Shown one piece after another: positions 1 through 24,999 of a stretch of DNA of 64,000 bases. The translations under genes and the position numbers were made by a program. The stretch is taken from assembly GCF_014529935.1 (NCBI RefSeq), contig NZ_JACVFC010000003.1, positions 124,001 through 188,000 of the forward strand, read 5' to 3'. Every line of letters starts with the position of its first letter. The stretch's first letter is position 1. Origin of the DNA: Chitinophaga qingshengii (GTDB lineage Bacteria > Bacteroidota > Bacteroidia > Chitinophagales > Chitinophagaceae). The notes under the pieces were generated by a model. It made no database searches. It was not told the DNA's origin and saw nothing but the letters and a program-made list of their open reading frames with translations.

Positions 1-16811
<16,811 letters not shown>

Positions 16812-16848
16812 GAGATAACAATTATATCTGCTACAAAAAAAGTAAAAG

Positions 16849-17850
16849 ATGCAAACAGTACTCAGAGCGGGAATAATGGTCTTGCTGCTGGCAATAGGGA
16901 TGCACGGCGTGGCGCAACAGAACATACAGTTCAGCCAGTACATCTTCAACGGGTTAAGTGTTAATCCCGCCTATGCAGGTTATAAAGAAGATTTGTATTT
17001 GAATGCCACCTATCGTCATCAGTGGGCCGGATTCCCCGGTGCGCCACGTACCGGGGGCGTATCGCTCGACGGGGTGACGCCTGCCAGCGATAACAAGGTG
17101 GGATTGGGAGTGCAGATGTTATTCGATAAACTGGGACCACAGGAGGCGCTGTCGCTGTACGGCAACTATTCTTACCGCATCCCGCTGGATGATGAGGATA
17201 CCCGCAGGCTTTGTTTCGGTATAGGCGGCGGCGTTACCCAGTACTCCATTGATGGTAACGCCCTGCAATACATTGATAATGAAGACATGGCGATCCCACT
17301 GGGCAAAAAGAGCGTATGGGTACCCGATGCCCGCTTCGGGGTATACTACTATACACCCCGCTTTTATGCCGGCGCTTCCGTGATGGACCTGTTTTCCCTG
17401 TATACAGACGGCACCCGGTACAACTGGAAAGGGAACAATTATGCTACCATCCGCAAAACACAGCACCTGTATATTACCGCCGGTGCTATGTTTCCGCTGG
17501 GAGAAAATTTTAAGCTGAAACCATCCATCCTGATCAAGGAAGATTTTAAAGGTCCTACCAACGTAGACATCAACGCTTTCCTGCTGATCGGTGAGAAGTT
17601 ATGGGTGGGTGCATCCTATCGTACCGGTGTGGGCATTTGGAAGAAAACCAACCTGCAGCAGGACCTGAGCGAGCTCGATGCGGCCAGCATCATGGTGGAG
17701 TTTTACGCCACGGAAAAGTTGCGTATCGGTTACGCCTATGATCTTACCATTAATAAAATGGCCAGCTACCAGGGCGGATCGCATGAAATTTCGCTGGGCT
17801 TTTTGATACCATCGAAAAACTACACCGTGAAGAATCCCCGGTATTTTTAA
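16849..17850 (+). CDS. PorP/SprF family type IX secretion outer-membrane protein
   Basis: A 333-residue protein with an N-terminal signal peptide ending near VAQQ. The family hallmark follows directly: NIQFSQYIFN, then NPAYAG and the YRHQWAGFPGAP segment. The rest is beta-strand rich and ends in an aromatic residue, as expected of an outer-membrane barrel. PorP/SprF proteins attach to or help surface-localise type IX cargo, and cargo with a type B C-terminal domain usually has its own SprF-like partner encoded beside it. The gene begins 37 bp after the giant adhesin and 18 bp before the OmpA gene, so one transcript is likely. The partner role is inferred from this pairing. The start ATG has an A-rich upstream stretch and no Shine-Dalgarno, normal for Bacteroidota. 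Confidence 0.92.
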   Translation: MQTVLRAGIMVLLLAIGMHGVAQQNIQFSQYIFNGLSVNPAYAGYKEDLYLNATYRHQWAGFPGAPRTGGVSLDGVTPASDNKVGLGVQMLFDKLGPQEALSLYGNYSYRIPLDDEDTRRLCFGIGGGVTQYSIDGNALQYIDNEDMAIPLGKKSVWVPDARFGVYYYTPRFYAGASVMDLFSLYTDGTRYNWKGNNYATIRKTQHLYITAGAMFPLGENFKLKPSILIKEDFKGPTNVDINAFLLIGEKLWVGASYRTGVGIWKKTNLQQDLSELDAASIMVEFYATEKLRIGYAYDLTINKMASYQGGSHEISLGFLIPSKNYTVKNPRYF

Positions 17851-17868
17851 ACCTTACTTATTATCCGT

Positions 17869-19677
17869 ATGATACGTCGCACGATAATCCTTGTTCCGCT
17901 GATATGGCTCACCGCTTCCCGCTTATATGCGCAGGAGCAGAAAAGCCTGTTGCAGCTGGCAGAAGCGGCTTACGCCCGCCAGGAGTATGCCACAGCAGGC
18001 GCGATTTATAACCGTATTGCCCGTAATAAGGGTGATAAGATGCCGGTGGACCAGTGGATGAAAATGGCCCGGAGCTACCAGGAGATCGGTTACTACAAAG
18101 AAGCTTCTGATGCCTACCAGCGAATTATACAGCGTCCGGACCGCCCGGCTGCCGCTTATTTTGCCTACGGGGAAGTCCTGCGGCAACTGCAGCAGTATGA
18201 TGCCGCCAAAGCGCAGTATGCATTGTTTGCCACCTCAAAGGCCGACAGTCTGCAGTTAAAGGCGATCGCGCTGATAAGCTGCGACAGCGCCGCGGTGTGG
18301 AGCAGGCAAGGGGCGCCGGTGCAGTTAAAGCGGCTCGGGGAACTGAATACCGCCGGTTCGGATGTGGTGAGCGGGGTGGTGCAGCAGGGATTACTGCTGA
18401 TGTCGAACGGGTACCGTTCCCTGGCGCTGAACAGCGGTTCGCAAGCCAACCCGCCCATCGATAAACGTACGGAGCAGCCTTACTTCAAAGCCTACGTTTA
18501 CCGGCAGCAAGCCGGGAATAACGGCAACGCCTATCTGGAAGAGCTGGTACCGGGCTTGCTGGGTAAATACCATTATAATATTGGCCCGGTATGTATGAAC
18601 CGCACGGAAGACACTTTGTATGCTACCATTAATATACAGGGCAAAGACGTGCCATACACCGGTAAAGGTCCGGTGAACGGGGTACGGCACCTGCAACTTT
18701 ACCAGTCGGTGAAAAAGAACGGCAAATGGGAAACGCCTGTGCTGATACCCGGTATTAATATGGAGGGATACTCTTCCAGTCACGCAGTGTTAAGTACCGG
18801 CGGCGATATACTCTATTTTGTGTCCGACCGTCCCGGCGGACAAGGGCAGACGGATATCTGGTATGCGGAAAAACAGGCAGACGGCAGCTGGGGAACGCCG
18901 GTCAATTGCGGCGACAGGATCAATACCGTCGCTGCGGAGACCTTTCCCACCATCAATGAAGACGGTATGCTTTACTTTTCGAGTAAAGGTCATGCTGGCA
19001 TGGGAGGATACGATATCTACCGGGTGAAAGGAACGAAAGCCGGCTGGGATACGCCTGAAAACATGAAGTTGCCATATAATTCCGGTGCAGACGATATAGG
19101 GCTGGTATTGAAGCGCGATGGTAACGAAGGTTACCTGGCTTCCAACAGGCAGGGTGGACAGGGAAGGGATGATGTCTATTATTTCTCAGGCCCCGATCAT
19201 TTCAGCCGGAATGGTCAACCGCTGTCACCACCGCCGGCTACCGGACATGGCGAGCCTCCGGCAACGGAGCAGCTACCGCCGCAGTTAGTTAAAAGGCATA
19301 CGGCCGAAGAGCTGGCAGATAAAAAGAAACTGGAATCCCTGAAATTCTTATACGATTATAACAGTGCTAACCTGCTCGCCGATTCCCGCAGGATACTGGA
19401 CGACGTGGCCGCAGTGCTGAAACGGCACCCCGATTGGAAAGTGGTGATCACCTCTTTTGCGGATAGCCGTGGCAGTGATCAATATAATATTGACCTGTCA
19501 GCCCTGCGTTGTTTTGCGGTGATAGACTACCTGTCCCATAAAGGTATCAGTCCTACACACCTCTATTATAGTAACAGGGGAGAAAACGATCCGGTGAACG
19601 GTTGTAAGGATGGTGTGCCTTGTAAAGAAGAAGACTACCGGCAGAACCGGCGTTCTGAGCTGCGGGTGAAATGGTAA
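17869..19677 (+). CDS. TPR-PD40-OmpA family envelope protein (PorE-like)
   Basis: A 602-residue protein with a signal peptide (cleavage likely after RLYA). Residues about 20-160 form TPR-like helices (AEAAYARQEYATAGAIYNR and similar). Residues about 300-445 hold PD40/WD40-like beta-propeller strands, with YFVSDRPGGQGQTDIWY, YFSSKGHAGMGGYDIY and YLASNRQGGQGRDDVYY as the repeated blades. A proline-rich linker leads to an OmpA C-terminal domain from about 490, which is expected to bind peptidoglycan. This architecture matches proteins commonly encoded after PorP/SprF genes and resembles PorE, which anchors type IX components to the cell wall. I see no lipobox, so it is probably a soluble periplasmic or peripheral outer-membrane protein. 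It lies 18 bp after the PorP/SprF gene in the same operon. Confidence 0.9.
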   Translation: MIRRTIILVPLIWLTASRLYAQEQKSLLQLAEAAYARQEYATAGAIYNRIARNKGDKMPVDQWMKMARSYQEIGYYKEASDAYQRIIQRPDRPAAAYFAYGEVLRQLQQYDAAKAQYALFATSKADSLQLKAIALISCDSAAVWSRQGAPVQLKRLGELNTAGSDVVSGVVQQGLLLMSNGYRSLALNSGSQANPPIDKRTEQPYFKAYVYRQQAGNNGNAYLEELVPGLLGKYHYNIGPVCMNRTEDTLYATINIQGKDVPYTGKGPVNGVRHLQLYQSVKKNGKWETPVLIPGINMEGYSSSHAVLSTGGDILYFVSDRPGGQGQTDIWYAEKQADGSWGTPVNCGDRINTVAAETFPTINEDGMLYFSSKGHAGMGGYDIYRVKGTKAGWDTPENMKLPYNSGADDIGLVLKRDGNEGYLASNRQGGQGRDDVYYFSGPDHFSRNGQPLSPPPATGHGEPPATEQLPPQLVKRHTAEELADKKKLESLKFLYDYNSANLLADSRRILDDVAAVLKRHPDWKVVITSFADSRGSDQYNIDLSALRCFAVIDYLSHKGISPTHLYYSNRGENDPVNGCKDGVPCKEEDYRQNRRSELRVKW

Positions 19678-19736
19678 GGCAGTTTAATTGCCGCGGTTTC
19701 TGTATCTTACGGCACTTATCACGGCTTTAAAATTTT

Positions 19737-21320
19737 ATGACCTGTACATCTACCCAAATCCGGGGCCTGATTCCCGGCGTATTATTATCCATTGTTTTAT
19801 TTGCAGCCTGTAACTGGGGCAATAAAAAAACAGATAACGGACAAAAAAAGGCGAAAACGGACTCACTGGCCCATAACCAGTCACAGGAGCCGGCTTTAGC
19901 CACGAAAGCATATGTAGCTGAACTGATCAGCAGAAAAAAAGAGATTGAACGGCAACTTCCCGGTATCAGCCCGGAGGCTGCCGTTCGGTTGTATAATGGA
20001 CTGGCGCTTTATGTGGATTCCGCGCTGACGGGTATCACCGAAAATGAAGGCGGATGGCTGAATGTGTATGTTAATTATTATTCGGAAGAAAAGAATGCCA
20101 TTGTACTGCCCGATAGTGTACGCCCCACCGTTACCTTGCTGGCGACTGCCGGCATAGAGCCCTGGAACATCGGGGAGGGATATACGGAGTTGCGTACCAA
20201 ACCCACGTTTTATACCGAAATCTTTAAAACCTCGTTGCCGGCAGACTACCGTAGTTATCTGCAGCTGAACGCGGATGAAGATACTGTCTTGTACAGTGCA
20301 GATGCCGGCCTGATGCTCCCTTTTAGCCTGATCGGTCAGCGGGCATTGCACTGGGAACAGTTCCTGACCACCTACCCCAACAGCATACTGGCAGACAACG
20401 CCCGGGAAAATTTTGAAATGTATTGCCGGGATTATCTTTTTGGGCAAGACAATACCCCCTCTTTCGACAACCACCAGGAGATCAGCTCCCTGATACCCGG
20501 GAATAAACAAACATATCTTTCTTTTGTACAGCAACATGGTAATACCAAAACCGGCGCTATTGTCAAACTTTTTCTCGATAAGCTGGCTACCGAAAAATCG
20601 GTGGAAAGCCTGAGGAATACCATCTATGCAGAGATCAGACAGGTGTTTATCCCCCGCATGGAGCTGTTGCCTGCACAGCCCGGCTTCAGTACGGCACAGG
20701 TGGAACAACTCACCAAAGCGACCTATGATACCGTGCCAACTGAGGAAGGCTCCTATAAGATAAACCGCGACATTGATTCGCTGGCATTTTTCCGCCAGGA
20801 TGGCCATACCTATTGTCTGGCGACCTTCCGCAACGGTATCCCGGCCGGTGGCGGCCCGGCAACCGGTTGGGTAGACGTATGGGTATTTAAAAATGTAGAT
20901 GGCAACTGGCAGCATACGGACCACCTGCTGAATGCCGGCGGTGGCGGCATGTATGGCAATTCCGGTATTTTCGACAGGCTGACCAGGCTGGGTACCGGCA
21001 CAACGGGCATCGTATTGTCCGGTGGTATTACCCATATGGGCAGCAATATCTCCTGGGATGATGTACTGGCCTTTAACAACGATCAGCTGACAAAGGCTTT
21101 CTCCATAGTGAACTCGAATGCATATGACAGTCCGGTTGGCAACTCCTACTGCAAGTATACCAGGTGGTCCATGCAGCCGGTAGCACAGGAAGACAACTAT
21201 CGTCTCGTGATTATAGCCGGCAATTGCAGCAATGCGCACAACCTGCCGTTGGAAAAGACGGTAGTACCGTTTAAAAATGGGTATAAAATCCCGGAAAAAT
21301 TCGAGGACAGAGGGATATAA
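19737..21320 (+). CDS. Predicted lipoprotein of unknown function
   Basis: A 527-residue protein that I do not assign to a family. A type II signal peptide is visible: a hydrophobic stretch ends in LFAAC with the lipidated Cys at residue 25, followed by a Lys/Asp/Gln-rich tether. The middle (about 60-330) looks helical and the last third is glycine-rich with beta character (GGGGMYGNSG, IVLSGGITHMGSN). No catalytic motif is obvious. The gene lies 59 bp after the OmpA gene on the same strand and is followed by a strong terminator, so it could be the last gene of the adhesin/PorP/OmpA operon or have its own promoter. A link to surface secretion is only positional. Confidence 0.75.
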   Translation: MTCTSTQIRGLIPGVLLSIVLFAACNWGNKKTDNGQKKAKTDSLAHNQSQEPALATKAYVAELISRKKEIERQLPGISPEAAVRLYNGLALYVDSALTGITENEGGWLNVYVNYYSEEKNAIVLPDSVRPTVTLLATAGIEPWNIGEGYTELRTKPTFYTEIFKTSLPADYRSYLQLNADEDTVLYSADAGLMLPFSLIGQRALHWEQFLTTYPNSILADNARENFEMYCRDYLFGQDNTPSFDNHQEISSLIPGNKQTYLSFVQQHGNTKTGAIVKLFLDKLATEKSVESLRNTIYAEIRQVFIPRMELLPAQPGFSTAQVEQLTKATYDTVPTEEGSYKINRDIDSLAFFRQDGHTYCLATFRNGIPAGGGPATGWVDVWVFKNVDGNWQHTDHLLNAGGGGMYGNSGIFDRLTRLGTGTTGIVLSGGITHMGSNISWDDVLAFNNDQLTKAFSIVNSNAYDSPVGNSYCKYTRWSMQPVAQEDNYRLVIIAGNCSNAHNLPLEKTVVPFKNGYKIPEKFEDRGI

Positions 21321-21347
21321 ATAGCTTTAAAAGCAGTTAAATACTAT

Positions 21348-21377
21348 AACCCGGCGCTGAAAGTACCGGGTTTTTTT
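21348..21377 (+). terminator. Intrinsic terminator of the adhesin operon
   Basis: A perfect 7-bp stem (AACCCGG at 21348-21354, CCGGGTT at 21366-21372) with an 11-base loop, with a run of seven T at 21371-21377. It lies 28 bp after the lipoprotein stop codon and separates this operon from the XRE/ABC operon. Confidence 0.85.
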
Positions 21378-21395
21378 ATGTCCATATCATTGATT

Positions 21396-21452
21396 TTCAA
21401 CTAATACAACTTCTGGTTGTTGAATTACAACGATGAGTAGCGAACTTACAAC
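21396..21452 (+). promoter_or_regulatory. Candidate operator: TACAAC direct repeats, 21-bp period
   Basis: TACAAC occurs at 21405-21410, 21426-21431 and 21447-21452, each start exactly 21 bp from the next, which places the copies on the same face of the helix two turns apart. The last two share a longer TTACAAC. The first copy also faces an inverted GTTGT at 21416-21420, and TTCAAC (21396) faces GTTGAA (21419). The array ends just before the start of the XRE-type regulator gene, so autoregulation is a reasonable inference. Confidence 0.45.
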
Positions 21453-21472
21453 TAACAGGAGTGATGCTTTTG

Positions 21473-22402
21473 ATGGATGCTGAAATGAACCCGGATATCT
21501 TTGTTGTATCAAAAAAAATGCAAATGGAAGCTAAGATCATTGGAGGCAAAATTGCCCAGGCAAGAAAACAGGTAAATATATCCCAGGCGGACCTCGCCAA
21601 ACAATTATTTATCAGTCCGCAGGCGGTAGGAAAATGGGAGCGGGGGGAATCCGTTCCGGATATTATTACCATGAACCGGCTGGCAGAAATATTAGGGGTT
21701 GACCTGAACTATTTTTCACAGAATTTTCCCGCTACGGTGGTAGAAAAACCAGCTGCCACAACGGCTGTATTATCTCCCGAAAAACAGGAAGACAAACTCA
21801 GCTGGGATATGTCCCTCGGCAGCTGGGTAGATGCGGACTTCTCCGGGCTGAAAAACCTGCATGAAAAAATCAGCACCGCTAATATGCAGCGCTGCAAATT
21901 TATCGGGTCAGATATGGCGGGACTTCAGCTCAAAGGCAATAATATCGAGCACTGCGATTTTTCCGGTTCCGATATGAGCCGCAGCCGCTTTGAGGGTTGC
22001 CATATGGTGGGCGACATCTTTAAAGACTGTGACCTGAAAGAAGCCCAGCTCTCCAGTTACCTGAATGACTGCGATTTTACCGGTGCTGATTTTACCGGCG
22101 CGAAATTTAAATCCGCCAGCTGCCACAAAACCACGCTGGCCCGGGCGGTGCTGAGTCATACGGCGTTTATAGGCACCGACCTGATGGAAGTTACTTTTGA
22201 AGGTACCGTGGAGGACTGCTATTTTGAAAACTGTACTTTTTCAAAGACCATCTTCCGGAGCTCAACGCTTACTAATACCTTTTTTAAAGGCAGAAGTTTA
22301 AAACGTATCCAGTTTATCGATTGTCAGGCAGACCGGATGACTTACGAGTTCCTGAAAAATGGTAAGGCCGACCTGACTGCTATCACATTAATCACCCTCT
22401 AA
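21473..22402 (+). CDS. XRE-family HTH regulator fused to pentapeptide repeats
   Basis: The N-terminal part is a Cro/CI-type helix-turn-helix (IAQARKQVNISQADLAKQL, then SPQAVGKWERGESVPD and LAEILGVDLNYF). After a linker, the remainder is built of pentapeptide-type repeats with central Phe/Leu/Met (CDFSGSDMSRSRFEGC, CDFTGADFTGAKF, CYFENCTFSKTIF), expected to fold as a right-handed beta-helix. Several starts are possible in frame: GTG 21461, ATG 21464, ATG 21473, ATG 21485. AGGAG at 21456-21460 gives a 12-base spacing to 21473, so I chose that one with reserve. The gene leads an operon with ABC exporter genes, 9 bp upstream of the ATPase, so it probably controls that operon. The function of the pentapeptide part here is not known. 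Confidence 0.85.
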   Translation: MDAEMNPDIFVVSKKMQMEAKIIGGKIAQARKQVNISQADLAKQLFISPQAVGKWERGESVPDIITMNRLAEILGVDLNYFSQNFPATVVEKPAATTAVLSPEKQEDKLSWDMSLGSWVDADFSGLKNLHEKISTANMQRCKFIGSDMAGLQLKGNNIEHCDFSGSDMSRSRFEGCHMVGDIFKDCDLKEAQLSSYLNDCDFTGADFTGAKFKSASCHKTTLARAVLSHTAFIGTDLMEVTFEGTVEDCYFENCTFSKTIFRSSTLTNTFFKGRSLKRIQFIDCQADRMTYEFLKNGKADLTAITLITL

Positions 22403-22411
22403 GAAAATGTT

Positions 22412-23176
22412 ATGTCACAAGTTAAAATGGCTATTTCGGTAAAAGGGCTGACCAAGTCCTATAAAAAACTTCCGGTATTGACAGGGGTGGATTTCGAGGT
22501 AAGAGCCGGCAGTATCTTCGCGTTGCTGGGTACTAACGGTGCCGGTAAAACGACGATCGTCAAAATATTATCCACCCTGCTGAAGCCCGACAGCGGTACT
22601 GCGATAGTAAACGGATTCAATGTGGCCCTGCAACCCGCTCATGTACGGGAATCTATCAGTCTCACCGGGCAATTTGCCGCAGTAGATGAGATCCTGACCG
22701 GAAGGGAAAACATGATCATGATTGCCCGGTTGCGGCATTTACAGGAACCGGGCCTCATCGCTGATGATCTGCTGGAGCGTTTCGGTTTGAAGGAGGCCGC
22801 CAACCGCAGGGCTTCCACCTACTCCGGAGGCATGCGCCGCCGGCTTGATATTGCCATGAGCCTGGTAGGGCATTCGAGGCTGGTGTTCCTCGACGAACCT
22901 ACTACCGGCCTCGATCCTGAAGGACGGATAGAAGTCTGGAATGTTATCCGGGAGCTGGCCGACAGTGGTATTACGGTATTCCTTACCACCCAATACCTGG
23001 ACGAAGCCGAGCAACTGGCCGACAGTATTGCCATTCTTCACCAGGGGAAAATTATCACGACCGGCACATTGGCGGAGCTGAAAGCGCTTTTCCCGCCCGC
23101 ACAGGTAGAATATATTGAAAAACAGCCTAGCCTGGAAGATATTTTCCTGGCCATCACAGGCACAAAAACAATGTAA
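22412..23176 (+). CDS. ABC transporter ATP-binding protein, DrrA-like
   Basis: A 254-residue nucleotide-binding subunit. Walker A is GTNGAGKTT at residues 40-48, the signature YSGGMRRR begins at 137, and Walker B FLDEPTTGLDP has Asp161-Glu162, followed by the switch His region in a TTQYLDEAEQLAD context, where Gln stands at the usual His position. That TTQYL sequence is typical of the DrrA (daunorubicin resistance) branch. It is shorter than DrrA itself, which has an extended C-terminus. It forms a transporter with the permease encoded 1 bp downstream. Substrate is unknown; given the adjacent lipopeptide synthase, export of or resistance to that product is an inference. Confidence 0.93.
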   Translation: MSQVKMAISVKGLTKSYKKLPVLTGVDFEVRAGSIFALLGTNGAGKTTIVKILSTLLKPDSGTAIVNGFNVALQPAHVRESISLTGQFAAVDEILTGRENMIMIARLRHLQEPGLIADDLLERFGLKEAANRRASTYSGGMRRRLDIAMSLVGHSRLVFLDEPTTGLDPEGRIEVWNVIRELADSGITVFLTTQYLDEAEQLADSIAILHQGKIITTGTLAELKALFPPAQVEYIEKQPSLEDIFLAITGTKTM

Positions 23177-23177
23177 C

Positions 23178-23945
23178 ATGCAAACCGTCAAAACTTATTT
23201 TTTCCCTGATATGGGGGTGATGCTGGGTCGTTCGCTGCGCCACGTATCCCGCAGCCTGGATACCATTATCACCGTTACGATCATGCCTATTGCCATGATG
23301 TTGTTGTTCGTATACGTGTTGGGCGGCGCCATTCACACCGGCACAGATCATTATGTAGATTACCTGCTGCCCGGCATACTGCTCATAGCGATTGCCAACA
23401 GTGCCGGTTATGTATCTTACCGCCTGTTTACCGATGTGCAACGGGGTATATTTGAACGTTTTAATTCCATGCCTATTGCGCGTTCCGCTGCTTTATGGGG
23501 GCATGTGCTGACCTCCCTCGTTTCCAATGCGATGTCGCTGGTGGTAATTATCCTGGTAGCATTGCTGATGGGATTCCGGTCACCCGCGGGGGTATTAAAT
23601 TGGCTGGCCATAGCGGGCATACTGGCTTTGTTTACGATGATGCTGACCTGGATTGCGGCAATTCCTGGTTTGTCCGCCAAAACCGTAGATGGCGCGGGTG
23701 TGATCGCTTATCCGATTCACTTCCTGCCGTTGATCAGTTCCGCTTTTGTGCCTACAGACACGATGCCGGCCGCCGTTCGCGCTTTCGCCGAACACCAGCC
23801 GGTGACACCGATCGTAGAAACGATCCGGGCCTTGATGTTTAACCAACCGGTAGGCAAGGAAATTTGGGTGGCGATGGCATGGTGTGTGGCGATTACGATA
23901 TGGGCTTATATCTTTGCGATGAGAGTGTATAATAAAAGAGGTTAA
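23178..23945 (+). CDS. ABC-2 type transporter permease, DrrB-like
   Basis: A 255-residue integral membrane protein with about six hydrophobic segments (for example IMPIAMMLLFVYVLGGA, LLPGILLIAIANSAGY, LVVIILVALLMGF, LNWLAIAGILALFTMML). The sequence FERFNSMPIARSA after the second pair of helices is typical of DrrB/NodJ-type permeases. The frame is open upstream to 23115, but the ATG at 23178, one base after the ATPase stop codon, gives a normal N-terminus and tight translational coupling. It pairs with the DrrA-like ATPase to form an exporter of the drug, lipid or polyketide class. Three bases separate it from the next gene. Confidence 0.92.
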   Translation: MQTVKTYFFPDMGVMLGRSLRHVSRSLDTIITVTIMPIAMMLLFVYVLGGAIHTGTDHYVDYLLPGILLIAIANSAGYVSYRLFTDVQRGIFERFNSMPIARSAALWGHVLTSLVSNAMSLVVIILVALLMGFRSPAGVLNWLAIAGILALFTMMLTWIAAIPGLSAKTVDGAGVIAYPIHFLPLISSAFVPTDTMPAAVRAFAEHQPVTPIVETIRALMFNQPVGKEIWVAMAWCVAITIWAYIFAMRVYNKRG

Positions 23946-23948
23946 AAG

Positions 23949-24347
23949 ATGACGGCACCAAGCCAATTTATCATAGAAGGAAACCGTATCAACAGCATAG
24001 CTGATTTCTATGCAGAGATAAATCGTGTATTCATGACCGGTGAGGACTGGCAACTGGGCAATAGCCTGGACGGGTTTAATGACCTGTTGTATGGCGGTTT
24101 TGGCGCGGTTAAGATGAATGAACCCATGCAACTGATCTGGCAAGATATCGCACATAGCCAACAAGCGTTAGGAGTGGATACTACCAGGAAATATTATGAA
24201 GATAAATTACTGTCCGGCCCTGCGTTTAATGAAGCGCTTTTCCGGGAGAAGCTCGAAGCGCTCAACCAGGGCCGGGGACAGACTTATTTTGATATATTAA
24301 TGGAAATCATTGCAGACCATCCGGATATAACTTTAGTTGCCCGTTAA
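23949..24347 (+). CDS. Barstar family protein
   Basis: A 132-residue acidic protein. The central segment with FYAEINRVFM, DWQLGNSLDGFNDLLYGGFG is characteristic of barstar-like ribonuclease inhibitors. In the classic case barstar binds and blocks the RNase barnase, and many homologues act as immunity proteins against polymorphic-toxin RNases. No barnase-like gene is visible in this window, so this copy is an orphan here. It starts 3 bp after the permease and is clearly the last gene of the XRE/ABC operon. A C-terminal extension of about 45 residues (LNQGRGQTYFDILMEIIADH) follows the core. Its job in a transporter operon is unknown. Confidence 0.85.
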   Translation: MTAPSQFIIEGNRINSIADFYAEINRVFMTGEDWQLGNSLDGFNDLLYGGFGAVKMNEPMQLIWQDIAHSQQALGVDTTRKYYEDKLLSGPAFNEALFREKLEALNQGRGQTYFDILMEIIADHPDITLVAR

Positions 24348-24527
24348 TACTTTTTCATCCATTGTTTCATGTTATAACAGAGAATGTATTTTGTAGTAGA
24401 TAATTTCTTGTGTATGTTTTGTGTCACGTTTTGATATGCGGTTATGATGCAGTACTGTAGCTGATCCGCCGGGGATGCTGGTATGAAAGTGTCTCGTTTG
24501 TATTTTATATTTCCGTTCGACATTTTT

Positions 24528-24561
24528 TTTGTTTTTTGCTAAATAATTTTTCCTACTTTTA
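24528..24561 (+). promoter_or_regulatory. Weak Bacteroidota-type promoter candidate
   Basis: TTTG at 24528-24531 is followed after 22 bases by TACTTTTA at 24554-24561, one base short of the TAnnTTTG -7 consensus. The spacing is slightly long. In such A/T-rich DNA a chance match is possible. Confidence 0.2.
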
Positions 24562-24742
24562 GTATGTTATCAAATGGTCATACTTTTTTAACGCTATATT
24601 TTAACCACAACGGCCAGCTGCTTATCTGGCTAAATAAAATAAGGAACGGAAAACTATCTGCATTCATCTGTCTTAAAAGAAAACCATTTATGTCACTCTG
24701 AAAACATTAAAGACACACACCTTTATTGACACCGCTGTGAGG

Positions 24743-24765
24743 CCTGTTTCACTTGCAGGTTTTTT
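24743..24765 (+). terminator. Weak terminator-like hairpin in the leader
   Basis: CCTG (24743-24746) and CAGG (24756-24759) form a 4-bp stem followed at once by six T (24760-24765). An alternative GTGA/TCAC pairing overlaps it. The stem is short, so it is at best a conditional or residual terminator inside the leader. Confidence 0.25.
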
Positions 24766-24783
24766 ATTCTAAACTTTCTATTA

Positions 24784-24981
24784 CAATGGCTAGGCCCGAG
24801 CCATTGATTGTTTCACCATCATTATTTCCGCTGTAAAAAAAATCTGAATTAAGCGACTGTACTTAGTATAGCGACAGCTATGCCTTGTTATCAGCGTTCC
24901 TGGGGGTAAAACCCCGGGCTAAGATGTTATGTAATTTCTTTTTTGTCCATGGCTTTCGCCATGGATCATGGCGGAGCCATT
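24784..24981 (+). promoter_or_regulatory. Cluster of related hairpins just before the PKS-NRPS start
   Basis: Four stems are visible: CAATGGCT/AGCCATTG (24784-24791 with 24799-24806, 8 bp, loop 7); GGGGT/ACCCC (24903-24907 with 24911-24915); CCATGGC/GCCATGG (24947-24953 with 24958-24964, loop TTTC); and ATGGC/GCCAT (24968-24972 with 24976-24980). Three share the ATGGC/GCCAT core, so AATGGCT at 24785 can also pair with AGCCATT at 24975-24981, 19 bases before the ATG at 25000. Mutually exclusive folds are therefore possible. Regulation through RNA structure is inferred, not shown. Confidence 0.4.
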
Positions 24982-24999
24982 TAAAAAATTGCATTGTTT

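Larger units (their letters stand above)
24348..24999 (+). promoter_or_regulatory. 650-bp leader region of the PKS-NRPS gene
   Basis: No gene is seen in this A/T-rich stretch. It holds a weak promoter candidate, a weak terminator-like hairpin and a cluster of hairpins next to the start codon, each listed separately. It must contain the promoter of the megasynthase, since the genes upstream end at 24347. A further small stem, GCCAG at 24613-24617 with CTGGC at 24626-24630, lies in the middle. Confidence 0.5.

Noticed and set aside
19896..21239. Long antisense open frame (447 codons, minus strand) opposite the lipoprotein gene
   Set aside because: It mirrors the codon pattern of the real gene, has no recognisable domain and no start context. 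The plus-strand frame has a signal peptide and lipobox.
23115..23177. Upstream extension of the permease frame
   Set aside because: It lies inside the ATPase gene and would add a charged, unrelated N-terminus. The ATG at 23178 gives a coupled start.
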